Origin: Podaxis mareebaensis
Taxonomy: Eukaryota; Basidiomycota; Agaricomycetes; Agaricales; Agaricaceae
Assembly: GCA_018524725.1 (NCBI GenBank)
Contig: JAEUWP010000238.1
Span: 1-64,000 of the forward strand
Length of the DNA stretch: 64,000 bases
Direction: 5' to 3'
Below, in pieces: positions 35,254 through 46,389 of this stretch. Both the position numbers and the translations under genes were made by a program. The notes beneath the pieces are model-generated. The model made no database searches. It was not told where the DNA came from and was given only the letters and a program-made list of their open reading frames with translations. Numbering within the stretch: the stretch's first letter is position 1; each line of letters starts with the position of its first letter.

Positions 35254-37444
35254 TCAGCCTTCAATATTTGAATGTGTGGCATCGACAGCGTCTGAATCCA
35301 CGTGTTGATCCCCTCTGATCGGTGAAATTATTCCTCCTGCAGCAGCTTCCGAGTGCAGTTGCCTTGGTTCTGTCGAGGTTTCATCTACTGATCTTCGCGT
35401 TCCTTGGGAACCCCCAGCTCCTTCATCCACGTCTGGGGAAGATGGTTCATCCAATTCACCAGGTTTTCCGAAGTAAAGTCCCAATGCTCCGTTTTGCTCT
35501 GCCTGGGGATTATCGGTCTCGGCCACGCTTTGTGGTGAACCGGGTCGTTCGCCTTCAGGTGACATTCTATGAAGATGCGCAGGAAGTATAGCATAGGTAG
35601 GGGATAATGACCTGCGTCCACGTAATGGGCTGGGTGATGGGGGATTATGCCGAGTCCTAGTGAACGAAGCCTGTAACGGTGACGATGGTTTTGTAGGAAT
35701 AACAGGTGTCTGTGGTGAAAATAATGGGGGCGGGGTCGACTTTGGAGGTGGGGTAGCCTCGACAACTCCAACATTTGGAACTGGAGACGATGGCTCACGC
35801 AGCAACTTGAGTTTCTCCCAGTATGATTTCCTGAACTCTTTAATCCGACACTTCCAAGCTCTGTCCATGCTGGAACCGTATCGCCGGAGCGTGTTGACGA
35901 TAAGTATAGCGTAAAGGATTCCGATCCCCAATACACAACAGATGAAGATCCGAAAACCGCCTTCTGTTGCGGATCCGATTCGAGGAACCACCTCTGCATT
36001 TGGTTCGTTAGGTCGGATTCGCCACATGAAAGCCATAATGCATGCGATGTACGCAAGAATTGACCTGCGCATGTATTCAGTACCTTCATCTCGCTGCTAA
36101 AGGGCCGACTCACCAGACTAGCCAAATCGCTGGCATTGCCAACATAACCCATACATTCCAGAATACTGTTTGTTGATGTTGGGCCTCCTGTATACAGGAT
36201 GCTAAGTAACGAGTGATTGGGGGGCAGTATCATACCTACGATCGCCCATTCTGCTGCCTTGTGGACTCTTCGCATTCCCGAAAACCTAACAATAAAGAAG
36301 CAACCATATAATAGGCTGAGAAGCGCGGAGATCAGGGACCAGAATGCCATAAAGCGGGTGATGGGGTCAGACTGTGCACCATCAATCTGAAAAATCGTCA
36401 GGATACCCCTGGTAAACATATAATAACCACTTTTAGCTTATAAGTAGAACGAGGGATCGGCGGGGCTTACGAAAGGAGCAACCCAGAAATGATATTGAGC
36501 GTCTTCCACTCTCGCATGAGGTTGTCGATGAAACGCTCCCAGTTCTTTTTCAGCCGTGAGTAAGCCTTCGGCATTTGAGAGTATGGTCCCTGCGAATCCT
36601 CAGCAACGCTATCTCTCAATGCCATCTCTTTAATCTCCTCCATCGTAAGCTGCGCGTCCTGAAATATTTGGTCCACGCGGGAGTAGTACATGTATGGCAA
36701 CCGGAGGAGGCAATTGAGGTAGATTTGTTGAAGTAGGACGTTAGTAAAGAACACCACCACCTTCTCCCTCCGCGTAATTTCCTGGACTTCCGTGGGTGAA
36801 TGTTGAGTACTTAAGGTGGAAGCTTTCTCGTCGCCGTCTTCCGGTAAGGACAGGTCTGAGACTTGGCCAAAAAGCGAACCAAATCTACGGAAATGACCGC
36901 GGTGGGGGGATGGCGAGGAGGATTGCTTGTGTAGGCGACGTGCCGTCAAGGATTGAGCTGAAGGGCTCTGTCTCGGTTTCCTGATTCCATTTGCTTGGGC
37001 GGGAAAGGGAAGTTGATAAGGGTTCTCGGTGTACGACTGATTCACTAGCGCCTGCTGAATGTCGTCGGGCCCTGGAGAACTGGGAGGGAGAGTCACATCG
37101 ATAGCATTCCTCCTCGCAGGAATCGGGACGGACGGGGAAGTGGGACGCCGTCCCTGGCTGTTCGTACTCTCCAAGGAAGGTCGGTTTCCTCCGATTATGT
37201 TTAGGCTTTGGCTGGAACGGCCAGTTTCGTGAGACGTACGTGGGGGACCAGGGCCCGCAGTGCGTGGTGGGCCAATCTCATCTACGCTGTTGATTGTGTC
37301 ACGCCTGCGATTGTTCCAGACGCGGAGCGGAATAGAGGCGGTGAAAGGGTCGACAGGCTCGTAAGGGTGTTGTATCACTTCGCCTGCTGAGTGATCACCT
37401 TCAGCTGGGTGGGATGCAAGATGAGGAGTTTTTGAGTCCTGCAT
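35254..37444 (-). CDS. Four-TM protein C
   Basis: Tandem neighbour and paralogue of B, about 675 aa, exons 37444-36471, 36408-36240 (169 nt), 36187-36114 (74 nt), 36064-35254. The N-terminus contains VDPFTASIPLRVWNNRRRDT and is Pro/Ser-rich. The conserved core reads QQIYLNCLLRLPYMYYSR, QLTMEEIKEMALRDS, ERFIDNLMREWKTLNIIS, then about four TM helices (SGLLLSG..TIFQI; FMAFWSLISALLSLLYGCFF; VWVMLAMPAIWLVW; IFICCVLGIGILYAILI). The acidic/Ser-rich C-tail has no conserved motif. Closer in sequence to B than to A, so B and C look like the most recent tandem pair. Confidence 0.83.
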
Positions 37445-38447
37445 TGTCCGGGAACAATTTGGAAGCAGTAAAGCTTGGGAACGATCGCCTTGATGAGCAG
37501 CACTTCTGTATTGGAGCACACCATTCGCAAGGAAGCGCCTGCGAAGCCTGTCATTAATTAGATCCTGTGAAAATTTTATGAGCCTTCGTGAGTTCTGTGA
37601 TGATCGTCGTAATCTTACCCACTTCAAGGATTACTGTACGCAGGTGAGGTCCCAATGAGCACCTGGTTCTGCTAGCGCGTGCCACGCCTCGACACTAGTC
37701 TGCCCGAGGTGATATTTGCATTTGCAATTGTTTCATTGATGTACGAGTCAGATCCATGTTTATCATCGGCCAAGGTGGTCAGTCAGGGCACCAACCTGTG
37801 GAGATTCACAGGTGCGCTAAAACGATACATTAACCAGAAGCGTGTTCTACACAACCTCGAGATACAATATGTAGGATACCATGGTAAGAAAAGGTCAACA
37901 AGCCAAGGAATACGGAGTAGGGATGAGGGGAGACTGGGAAGGAAATAGGCCAGGGTGTGGCATCTAAAGACTAATCGGTAGTAGCGCGAGGTTGTGACAC
38001 GGATACAACGGTCATTATCGAAAGCAAGAAGACAAAAGCGTTAAGCGAAGGAGGATGCAGAAAGTACTATGGGCGGACGTACATGAAAATAAATAAGAAG
38101 CTGAAGAAAGAAGTCAAGTGTAAGTGTGAAATCCGTTGCGGAATCTGTCCTTGTAGAACGATCCCTCCGCCCGAACATATGTAAAACAGAACGCGAAAGG
38201 TCAGCGAAAAGGCGAGGCAAGAAGTAAGCGATCAACTGAAAACCCAAACTATATAATAACATATCCGTCAATATAACCAAGATCGATAATAGGTGAGAAG
38301 CCAATGCATCAAAAAGGGATATCGTCGCCAGGAAAGCGATGAGGCAAGCGGCAAATTAAACTGTACACACGGGAGAACTGAAACAACGCAAAGTCCAGAG
38401 TGAAAGAAAGCAAGGGACGGACATAAAACGAGGGGCGCCAAGGAGTA
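37445..38447. other. Intergenic, no gene seen
   Basis: Upstream region of gene C and 3' flank of the GATA-factor gene. Short frames only. Confidence 0.5.
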
Positions 38448-41320
38448 TCACTCTCGAGAGGCATCCTCGATGATGGGCCACACGCTCTCTCGAGGACGTT
38501 CCTGTTCGCTGGGAACAACAGGCTCGGACTGGATGGCAGGTTGAGGCTGGGGCTGGGGCTGGGATTGAGCTGGTTGCTCCTCCCCACGGCCTTGAGACTC
38601 TTGTGATTCCTGCGTCTGAGGTTCCTGAGGGGGTGCCGATTGGGTAGGGGGAGCCATGGGAGGCGCTTGTTGCTGAGCGAGGACACCGCGCATTTCGTCG
38701 ATACCTCTCTTCAAGCCCGCCATGACACGATCTGTACGTTCTAGCATCTCTTCCATTCGCCGTCTATGCTCAGCGAGCTCCATATAATGCCGTTCCAGCT
38801 CGGGGAGGGTAGGGATGCCCATGAGGTTACCTACCGCCAAACTGAAGTTGAGCATGCCGAGGTCCGGAGTGTAAAACTGAGGAGGACCAGGGGGCAAGGG
38901 ATAGCCGGCGGCGCCATGGCCAAGCGGTGAATGGGTGCGACTAGGGGCATTAGATCCTGAACGCATGTAGCTGGACTGTGCATTCAGGAGGGCGGCGGCG
39001 GCGGCGGAATTGCTAAGGACGGCAAGAGGTGGGATCTCGAACCCGCTGTGCGGAGAACCGGTCGGTGCAAAAGGACCTGTGGCATTGGGACCACGGCTTA
39101 GATAATCACTCCTCGAAGGAGCTCGATTCTGCGGAGAGACAGACCGACCATCCCAAGCATTCCTCTTCCTATGAGACGAACTAGCGTGACCCTCACTTTC
39201 CTCTTCACCCTCCATTACGACGTCTTCATCATCTTTTTCGGCCGAACGAGTGACCTTGCCGCGACGGGTTCGCTTCCTCTTGGGTTCTTGCGACTCTACA
39301 TCGCTCTCCTCTCCATTGCCGCCATTTCCAGCTGCGAAACGACCAACAGCAACAAGTGCCTCAGCGGCAGCCTGATCGGTCATACGACCCGATGTATTAC
39401 TGCTGCCCGCACCAGCAGCAGCAGGAACACGTTTTCGTCGCTTGATGACCGTCTTCTTCATCGAGTTGGGTCGGTGAGTTCCATGAAGCTTGAAGTAGAG
39501 CCCTGTTTATCAGATAAGACAAAAGGCGACTGTCAGTCTCAGGACCCAGGCCAATGGATAGAAGGGCCAAGCATGGAAGTGACAGTTGCGAAGGGGATAA
39601 AAATAAGGTATTCAAAGAAGCAACCCGAGTTATCGGCTCGCAAGCGGAGACCAAATTTTATGAGGGATACCTGATAAGATGTTTTGGCTGGCGCCTGACG
39701 ATACAGACGAGAAAGCGGGAAATAGGCTGAGATAGGCAGAGCGCAAAAGGACCCAAAAACTAGGATAAATTCGACAAGATCACTCACCACAAGCATTGCA
39801 GATATTATTGCCCACGTCGTCCCTTCTCCACAGGGGAGTTGTGCTCGTCCCACAGTTCGCACAGCTCAGCGCACCAACAGCCGCTCTCGGCCTCTTGGCA
39901 GCACTTGTATTAGCGCTAGCATCACTTTCGTTCGCAGCAGGGGAGGCTGCATCCGCAGGTGCCTTAGGAGAAGCTGCGTCAGCATTAGGTGAAGCCGAAT
40001 CAGCCGGTGCCTCGACACCCACTCTCCCAGCAGCAAGAGCGTTATTGTAGGTTGGGCAGCCTGAGCATGCTGATGTGCCACCAGTTCCATCGCAGCGACC
40101 ATCGCCGGGGCAGGTGCCGCCAGTTTTGTGTGGAGACGTTGTCGAAGAGACAGCAGGCGACGTCTTGGATGCCTTGGCATTCGGAGAGGCCGAGGAATTT
40201 GTGGTCCCACTGGTAGAGGCGGCATTGGGTGAAGGGGTCGCGCCTGAGGGGGCGGACGGCGCATTTGAAGGGGCGATAGGGGCAGAGCTCGATGTCGGAG
40301 GTGGTGTGCGGCCGAGGTTGGTGGGACGAGGCATATGCCGTGTTTTCTGATACAGACCTGTGGGAGGAAAATAATGGGGTAAGTCTACAGTTCTGGACGG
40401 AAAGATAGATCTCGGTGGGGAGTGAGCGGGAGGGTGGGGAGAATGGGGTGGGAATCGGGGAGAAGTTGGGAGACGACCGTCAGCTGGTGAGTCTTTCCCG
40501 TCCATGTTTGTGTTGATGATTCAACTGATAGATAGAAGAGGGCTTTGTATGGGGAAAATATGTAGAACACGGAAGTATGTCGCAAGGACGAAGCACCCGT
40601 GAAGCGAGGGCTCAGCGCCATGAGCTGAAACCCACAATCCAATCAAAGACCATCTTCAATGGAAGATGGCGATACTAAGCGTACTGATAGCACCAAAGCG
40701 GTACTGATATGGCAAGTACGGTACGAACAAGTGTCATCCAACGGACGCATGTTCACAATGCATGCAGGGGCATGGAGACATGAGTGTATAAGATGAAGAT
40801 GGACAAGATGGCGTGTCATAGACGAAACACAAGCGCGAATTATGATTGGGAAGATTAGAAGCGAGAGGGCAACAGACCAGCGTACGTCGCGAGGTATGTG
40901 CACTCATTGACCACGTGTATGACGTGGATGAGATTGATGAGGTCTCTTGGGCTAGGACCGGGAAAAAGATGAAACAAGGGGAAGCTGGATAAGAAAACTC
41001 ACCACAGGCATTGCAAACGGGATTACCGTCAGCGTCACGCCTCCATAGAGGGGTGGCAGTAGTGCCACAGTTCATACAAGGTGAACGACCGGGAGCCAGT
41101 ACGTTGGAGGCACCATTTGATTCCTCCGGATTGCCTTTGTATGCGAATGAGATATATGCGAGCCAAACGCAATGAAAGGAACGCTACCTTGACGCGTCTC
41201 CGGGGGCGGATTGGAGGGCTGCTCCGCTTGTGCGGCAGGGAACTGTTGAATGCGTGACATGGAACCCATGGAAGCATTGTGCATGTTGATGACTGGGGTC
41301 TCAAGGACGACAGGAGACAT
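38448..41320 (-). CDS. sreA: Two-finger GATA iron regulator (SreA/Urbs1/Cir1 type)
   Basis: Nuclear DNA-binding regulator of iron uptake; relatives repress siderophore and iron-import genes when iron is plentiful. 629 aa, exons 41320-41188, 41134-41003, 40357-39788, 39502-38448. Finger 1 is [20 protein letters not shown] then CNACG, continued by [14 protein letters not shown] after a 645-nt intron. The Cys-rich region between the fingers, [12 protein letters not shown]...CSGCPTYNN, is the signature of this subfamily and binds the iron signal. Finger 2 is [25 protein letters not shown], then [20 protein letters not shown]. Each finger is split by an intron after CNACG. An acidic/basic region and a C-terminal coiled coil ([20 protein letters not shown]) end in a Gln/Pro tail. 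Confidence 0.93.
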
Positions 41321-41567
41321 TTTATGAGGATAGAAGTGTTTGAGGTGGCAGGGTGTATTACACGAAAGAGTCGCGAGGCTAGATTAGTCAGTCGCTGTTG
41401 GAAACAGTGAGCAGCAGGCAGCGGCGGAAGTGACTATATGCGCACAAAGGTATATGGTGTCGATGCTGCGGACGACAGCGATGGCGTATGAAGTGCGTCG
41501 TTGAGGACGGCGAGGTAGTGGTCGAGAAGAAAGCGGGGTAGGGGTCGGAAGGGGGCGAAGGGAAGGA

Positions 41568-41661
41568 AGATAAACGGCTGATAACAACCGCCAGCCAATC
41601 ACATTTATCCTGTTCCTAATAGATAACATTTCAAGCTCCGACATGCGGAGTTCACTTATCC
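41568..41661. promoter_or_regulatory. GATA-site cluster with CCAAT box upstream of sreA
   Basis: Five HGATAR-type sites in 94 bp: AGATAA 41568-41573, TGATAA 41579-41584, GGATAA (minus) 41605-41610, AGATAA 41621-41626, GGATAA (minus) 41656-41661. A CCAAT is at 41595-41599. The cluster is 248-341 bp upstream of the sreA start. Autoregulation by the GATA factor and control by the CCAAT-binding complex with HapX are known in ascomycetes; their use here is inference. Confidence 0.6.
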
Positions 41662-44600
41662 TTCTCTTTATTCAAGTCCCTCGCGACCATTTATGGTCCT
41701 ATGTTCCGGCTGCATACCGTCGCTAAGCGCCACGCGTAATGCACGCACAATGCTAGTAAATCGACTGAACAATCCCGACAATAGCTCTGGCTGCAGACGA
41801 GCCTCGCTATTCGTGGTCACCCCTCACCAGTGTTCAGGGACACGTTCACGTCCACAATACATACCCGTATTCTTGGCCCCATTTTTTTCGCCCCCGTTAC
41901 ACGTTGACGCAAATCTAATCTCAACGAACCTGACGCGTTGGTCAATGACACAACTTGTCCCTCTCACAACGCATCTTCTCCCCGTCCACTCTTATGTCCG
42001 TCTACACGATGTACCCCTATACATTGGAGCGCCGCTTTCATTGGCTTGATAAGCTGCCAGAACCCCGCAACAGGAATGATTTATGTTGTGGACTGGAAAG
42101 AACTAGGTAGATCTCGCCCAAACAAGACCAGGGTGATCCGATCAAATGTTCATCACTGTCACCCTCACCCAGCCAAACCGGATCCTCTCCTCCCACCCAT
42201 CTAATCTCCGCTGTCATCGTCCGTTTTCCAAGTCCTCCTTGCCCTCCCTCTGGTCTAATCATATCTGATACTCCTCTCATATCTTCTTCGAGTCTCCCTG
42301 CATCATCGCCATCAGTTAACTCACTTTTCCATGTCCCCCCCACTAGTCTCATGTCGTACAGCGCCCGCACACCGCTATTCCCACAACGCCGGTAGCTCAG
42401 GTTCGCAAGCTAACCCGTCCAGTTGTATAATCCCACGCCTCTATTGACCCATTCGATTAAAAAAATTTTCACCATGCCAAGCTGCCTCATTTTCTTACGC
42501 AAAACGAGTATTGTTTATTCTATCATGCTCTGAAGGCAACAGATACGCACGCGCCACTGCCATCTAATCTAAACTGGTTTAATTCATTTCTCGACCTCCG
42601 GACAGCCGAACATCCGACCAGACACTTGGACCATAACGAGGACGACGAGACAGTCTGCCACAATCCCTGCCGGAGCTTTCGTCTCATGACCCAGTATCCC
42701 CTTTCTAATCGCCGCCCTGCCCTTCACTCCTTTGTTTTCCAAAAGTTAAGCCTTGAAATTTTGTCTGTTTCGCCTTCTTTGTCTCCGGCGATAAGATCGG
42801 CGCTCAACATTCACCTTATTATCACACCATGATCCTCTTTCACTGGGCTATCATTATCACCAATCATCGCTTTGCATCAATCACCCCCACTTATCCTACA
42901 TGTAATCTCGCGTTTCTCAATTACTTTTGCACCTTCTCTAGTACGTAAAGACAAGTCCATGGACTATGACATGAGGATATCGACACACCAAATAAGGGTT
43001 TACGTACCAGTTGCGATATCCCGGTCATCCGTTCGTTATCTGCCACGTATTGACTTCAGATTATCAAACTCAGTAGGAATCATATCCGTTGTCAACTGTG
43101 CCAGGGATTGAGGCAGTATCTCCGCCACCTCCCACAAAGGATCAGCCATATCTTTTCTTTAGCTTGATGGATGATACTTGATCACTCTTGACACGAAGAT
43201 CATACTCGGCCTCTCCTCCGTATCCACATGGGCGGCATGCTGGTGGCCAAAATACCTCTCGCATCAGGCCATCCCTTTGTTTAAACCACCGGAGTCCATC
43301 CTAGACGACCATCAACTTACATACGCATCATATTTTTGGCCGAGTTCACTCACAACTCACGCCTCGGAGAACCCACGCCGCCAAATCACTAAACAGATTC
43401 CGCATCCGAATCCGCCAAGATCCGCCCACAGTCTTCCAAACCTTGTGAACAAACGATGCGTTTACTGGAAATCTATTGTGGTTCTGGTCATTTTCCAGAC
43501 CGCAACTCGCGATAACTCGAACCCGATAAGTTTATAAACTGGGGGCTTATCAAACGTTTAAATCGGTTCTTCTCCTCAGTGGAAGGCTCCCAAACGCCTT
43601 CGAAGGAACTAGATAACCCTTTCAGAAGCATCCTCTCGTGAGTCGTCGCCCGACTCGATCAGGCGTAGGACCTCGCGAAAATCCGCAACACCTTTCTTCT
43701 TCATCCCCGAATGAACCTTCTCTTCGTTAATGCCTCCGCGTTCAGAAGTCCAGCTAGCAACTTCCTGTCTCGAGCGCTCATTAACGCTCATTAATGCCCA
43801 AGCCTGAAGACTATCTTCTTTTTGAACTCGAAGCCGGAGACCACATGACTGAGGCCATGGGAATCTTAATAGACCGAACAAAGGATGAATGGTTCTGACG
43901 CTCAACCGGGTGCCCAGGTATCACCGGCAAGGTGGAATATCAATTGGTCGAAGTCGAGCACAGTGTAAATGCCTATCAGCACCATTCCCAAGCGACAATG
44001 TACCTAACAACGTCTCTCAATGGCAGGATACCCTTGATGATCCGACCACCATCGGGGGCTCAAACTTCAAGTCCACCGCGTCTACCCTCGTCTACCACGT
44101 CTTCGCCGTGGAAACACGTGTACATAATCGCCGATTCTCTACTTACCACACAAGGAAAAAGCCGCACCTCACTCGTTTGATCAAACACCCCTCACGCTCA
44201 TGGCGTGGACTCCGGCCTGAGGACCCTATTTACCCAAAAACGCTTGAGAAACACCCCATCTCAGGTCCGCGAGAGCTTGCGGACGAGGCCGTTTCATCTT
44301 TGACCAAGAATCACAGAGAATTACCTCCGCTTTGTTTCTCGTCTGCCTTATTCCCGCGATCAGCGCGTTTCGACCCCGCCTGAAAAACGCGAGGCTCAAG
44401 CCTCAGGATGACTTTGACACACCCGCAAGCGATTGGCCGCCACTCATCGCCTCCCTGTCCAGGTGACCAAGCACATGAAAGCTTGATGAAAGCTTGGGTG
44501 AAAATTCTGTTAATCGGAAATGAGGGAATGACATCCCAGTTTGATAGGTCTGCCTGTCCAAATGTCGGTTCGTGTCCTGGACGCATCGATATCCCAGTCT

Positions 44601-45149
44601 CGACATGATAATCCAGGATAATCCCCGACAAATCTGCTCGGCATCAAGGGAGCTTCGGACGTGTCCCGACCCGGCCGCTGCGGCTTGGCCAAGCGAATTT
44701 CAAACACCCCGTTTTGCTTCAGTCTCGGCTCGTGTGGGGAAATTTGAAAAATTGACCCCCGATCCGTGTTCGCCTGACCCGCCGGGGGTGTTGCCTGTAT
44801 CCGTATCGGTAATTACGTCAACAGTACTCGGTTCGGCCACTGTTACAGTACTTCAAGCTGTGCTCGTCATTGATATGTGATAATCGGAACGGTACCACCA
44901 CTTGATAGGTGATTGCAGGCGTACTACATGCATGCCACGTACCAGCATATACAACAGGACATGCTAAAGCGGTTATTAGAAGTATCCAGTCACGATACTA
45001 AATTACGACAAAGAAAAGGGATGGCAGCTTTATCGTCGCTTGATAGCCGCTGAATGGAGCTTCTCGGACTCGAGTAAAAACTACGCGTACGGAGAGTCAA
45101 AAATGTTCTACTTCTGTCATCAGTGCACATCGGAATTCATGGGTACGTA
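41662..45149. other. Gene-poor region with ambiguous open frames
   Basis: About 3.5 kb. Pyrimidine-rich plus strand to about 43.5 kb. At 43609-43905 (minus) and 43889-44383 (plus) there are open frames of 98 and 164 codons with plausible composition, but neither has a recognisable domain or clear splice partners, so neither is called. Confidence 0.4.
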
Positions 45150-45178
45150 CAGTCGTGGACAATCAAAATCGACAAGTT
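45150..45178 (+). repeat. 5' terminal inverted repeat
   Basis: Begins CAGTCGTGGACAATC. It matches the reverse complement of 46361-46389 with a single mismatch over 29 bp. Confidence 0.9.
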
Positions 45179-45673
45179 TGGTAAAAGTCATAGTTTTTTC
45201 CAAAAACACTTGGAAACGGTTCTATTTGACGAGAGCTATCTGATGAACCTTAAATTATATGAAACCAACGAGCCGTTCCACCAGAAATGTCCAAATAAGG
45301 TGATGATATGCTGAAAATTTGGCAAAATGTCAGAAAAATTATGGAGAAATCTGAAAATATGCGGAATCAACTCCTTTTGGGGAGCAAGGTCTGATACCAA
45401 TAAATCACCAAAAACTAATGAGCAGATATGGTGTAATTAAATTACCAACAATTCAGATACAAAGTACCTTACCACCCATATCTGCCCCATGCCACCGAAA
45501 AAGAAGGTCAAATGAAACCTCGCTGGCCTCAGAAATCAGTCTACACTGCCCAGTGATCCATCACTGCCTTCAGTTGCTTGCGAGAAGCCCACTAATATGC
45601 CAGCAAATCAAGGTGTATCTGCTGAATTGATGGTGACAGCACCATTGGAACCTTGAGAAGTTGATGAAAGACA

Positions 45674-46144
45674 CTCGAAGAACGTGGATTCGATGTCTCA
45701 GGCTTGAGAGCCAAATGCTCCCCTGTCTGTCCATGAGACAACACTGATTGTTGCATGGCACGATTACTCAGCAAGCAGGATGATTTCACAAACCAGAAAT
45801 CAATGCTCGAGAAGGCTATTCATGATGCAGGTCATGAATGCATCTTTTTACCAAGATTTCACTGTGAATTGAACCTGATTGAGATGGTGAGACCTCAAAT
45901 ATATTTGCTATTTGTTCTGACAAGCTCTGTCTAGTATTGGGGGTGGGCAAAGTACTGCTACCGACAGGCCCCAAAGAAGACCTTTGAAGATGTGAAGAAA
46001 GCTGCATATGAGGCATTTGACTCATGCCCAGTAGATGTCATCAGGCGTTTCGTCAACTGCTCCTGGCAGTTTATGAGTGCATACCGGATTGGCCTGACAG
46101 GGAAAGCTGCCACATGGGCTGTTTGCAAGCAGAAGGGTCACTGA
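45674..46144 (+). pseudogene. Transposase relic (DDE, C-terminal part)
   Basis: Translated pieces read LEERGFDVSGLRAKCSPVCP, then after a stop LLSKQDDFTNQKSMLEKAIH, FLPRFHCELNLIEM, and after a 48-nt intron (45887-45934, GTGAGA...TCTAG) YWGWAKYCYRQAPKKTF...CPVDVIRRFVN and KAATWAVCKQKGH. This is the C-terminal catalytic half of a DDE transposase common in Agaricomycetes; the Glu of the triad lies in ELNLIEMYW. A stop near VCP and the lost 5' half show it is dead. An intron inside a transposase is notable. Confidence 0.85.
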
Positions 46145-46360
46145 GCCATTTCGAGGCAGGCAATGATGCACCTTGATGCTATAACTGGTCAAAGCAATTG
46201 ACTTATCACTAGTTACAGACCGAAAAAAATCCAAAAAATTTTGGCACAGGTCAAAAAGGCATGGGAATATTCCGAAAGATGTGTTTTTCAACGTATTTCA
46301 TAAATCTGAGTCATCTGCCAGAAAGTCTCAGAGATTCAACGAGCCGATCCTGAGATACAG

Positions 46361-46389
46361 GACTTGTCGAGTTTGATTGTCCACGACTG
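46361..46389 (-). repeat. 3' terminal inverted repeat
   Basis: Reads GATTGTCCACGACTG at its outer end, the reverse complement of the 5' TIR, followed by TA. Confidence 0.9.

Larger units (their letters stand above)
45150..46389. mobile_element. Tc1/mariner-type DNA transposon, decayed
   Basis: A 1240-bp element with terminal inverted repeats of about 29 bp, flanked on both sides by TA (45148-45149 and 46390-46391), the target duplication of the Tc1/mariner superfamily. It carries the 3' part of a DDE transposase with stops. The 5' transposase region is missing or unreadable, so it is not autonomous. Confidence 0.9.

Noticed and set aside
43609..44383. Two overlapping open frames of 98 (minus) and 164 (plus) codons
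   Set aside because: Both look partly coding by composition, but they contradict each other and neither has a recognisable motif or clear exons.
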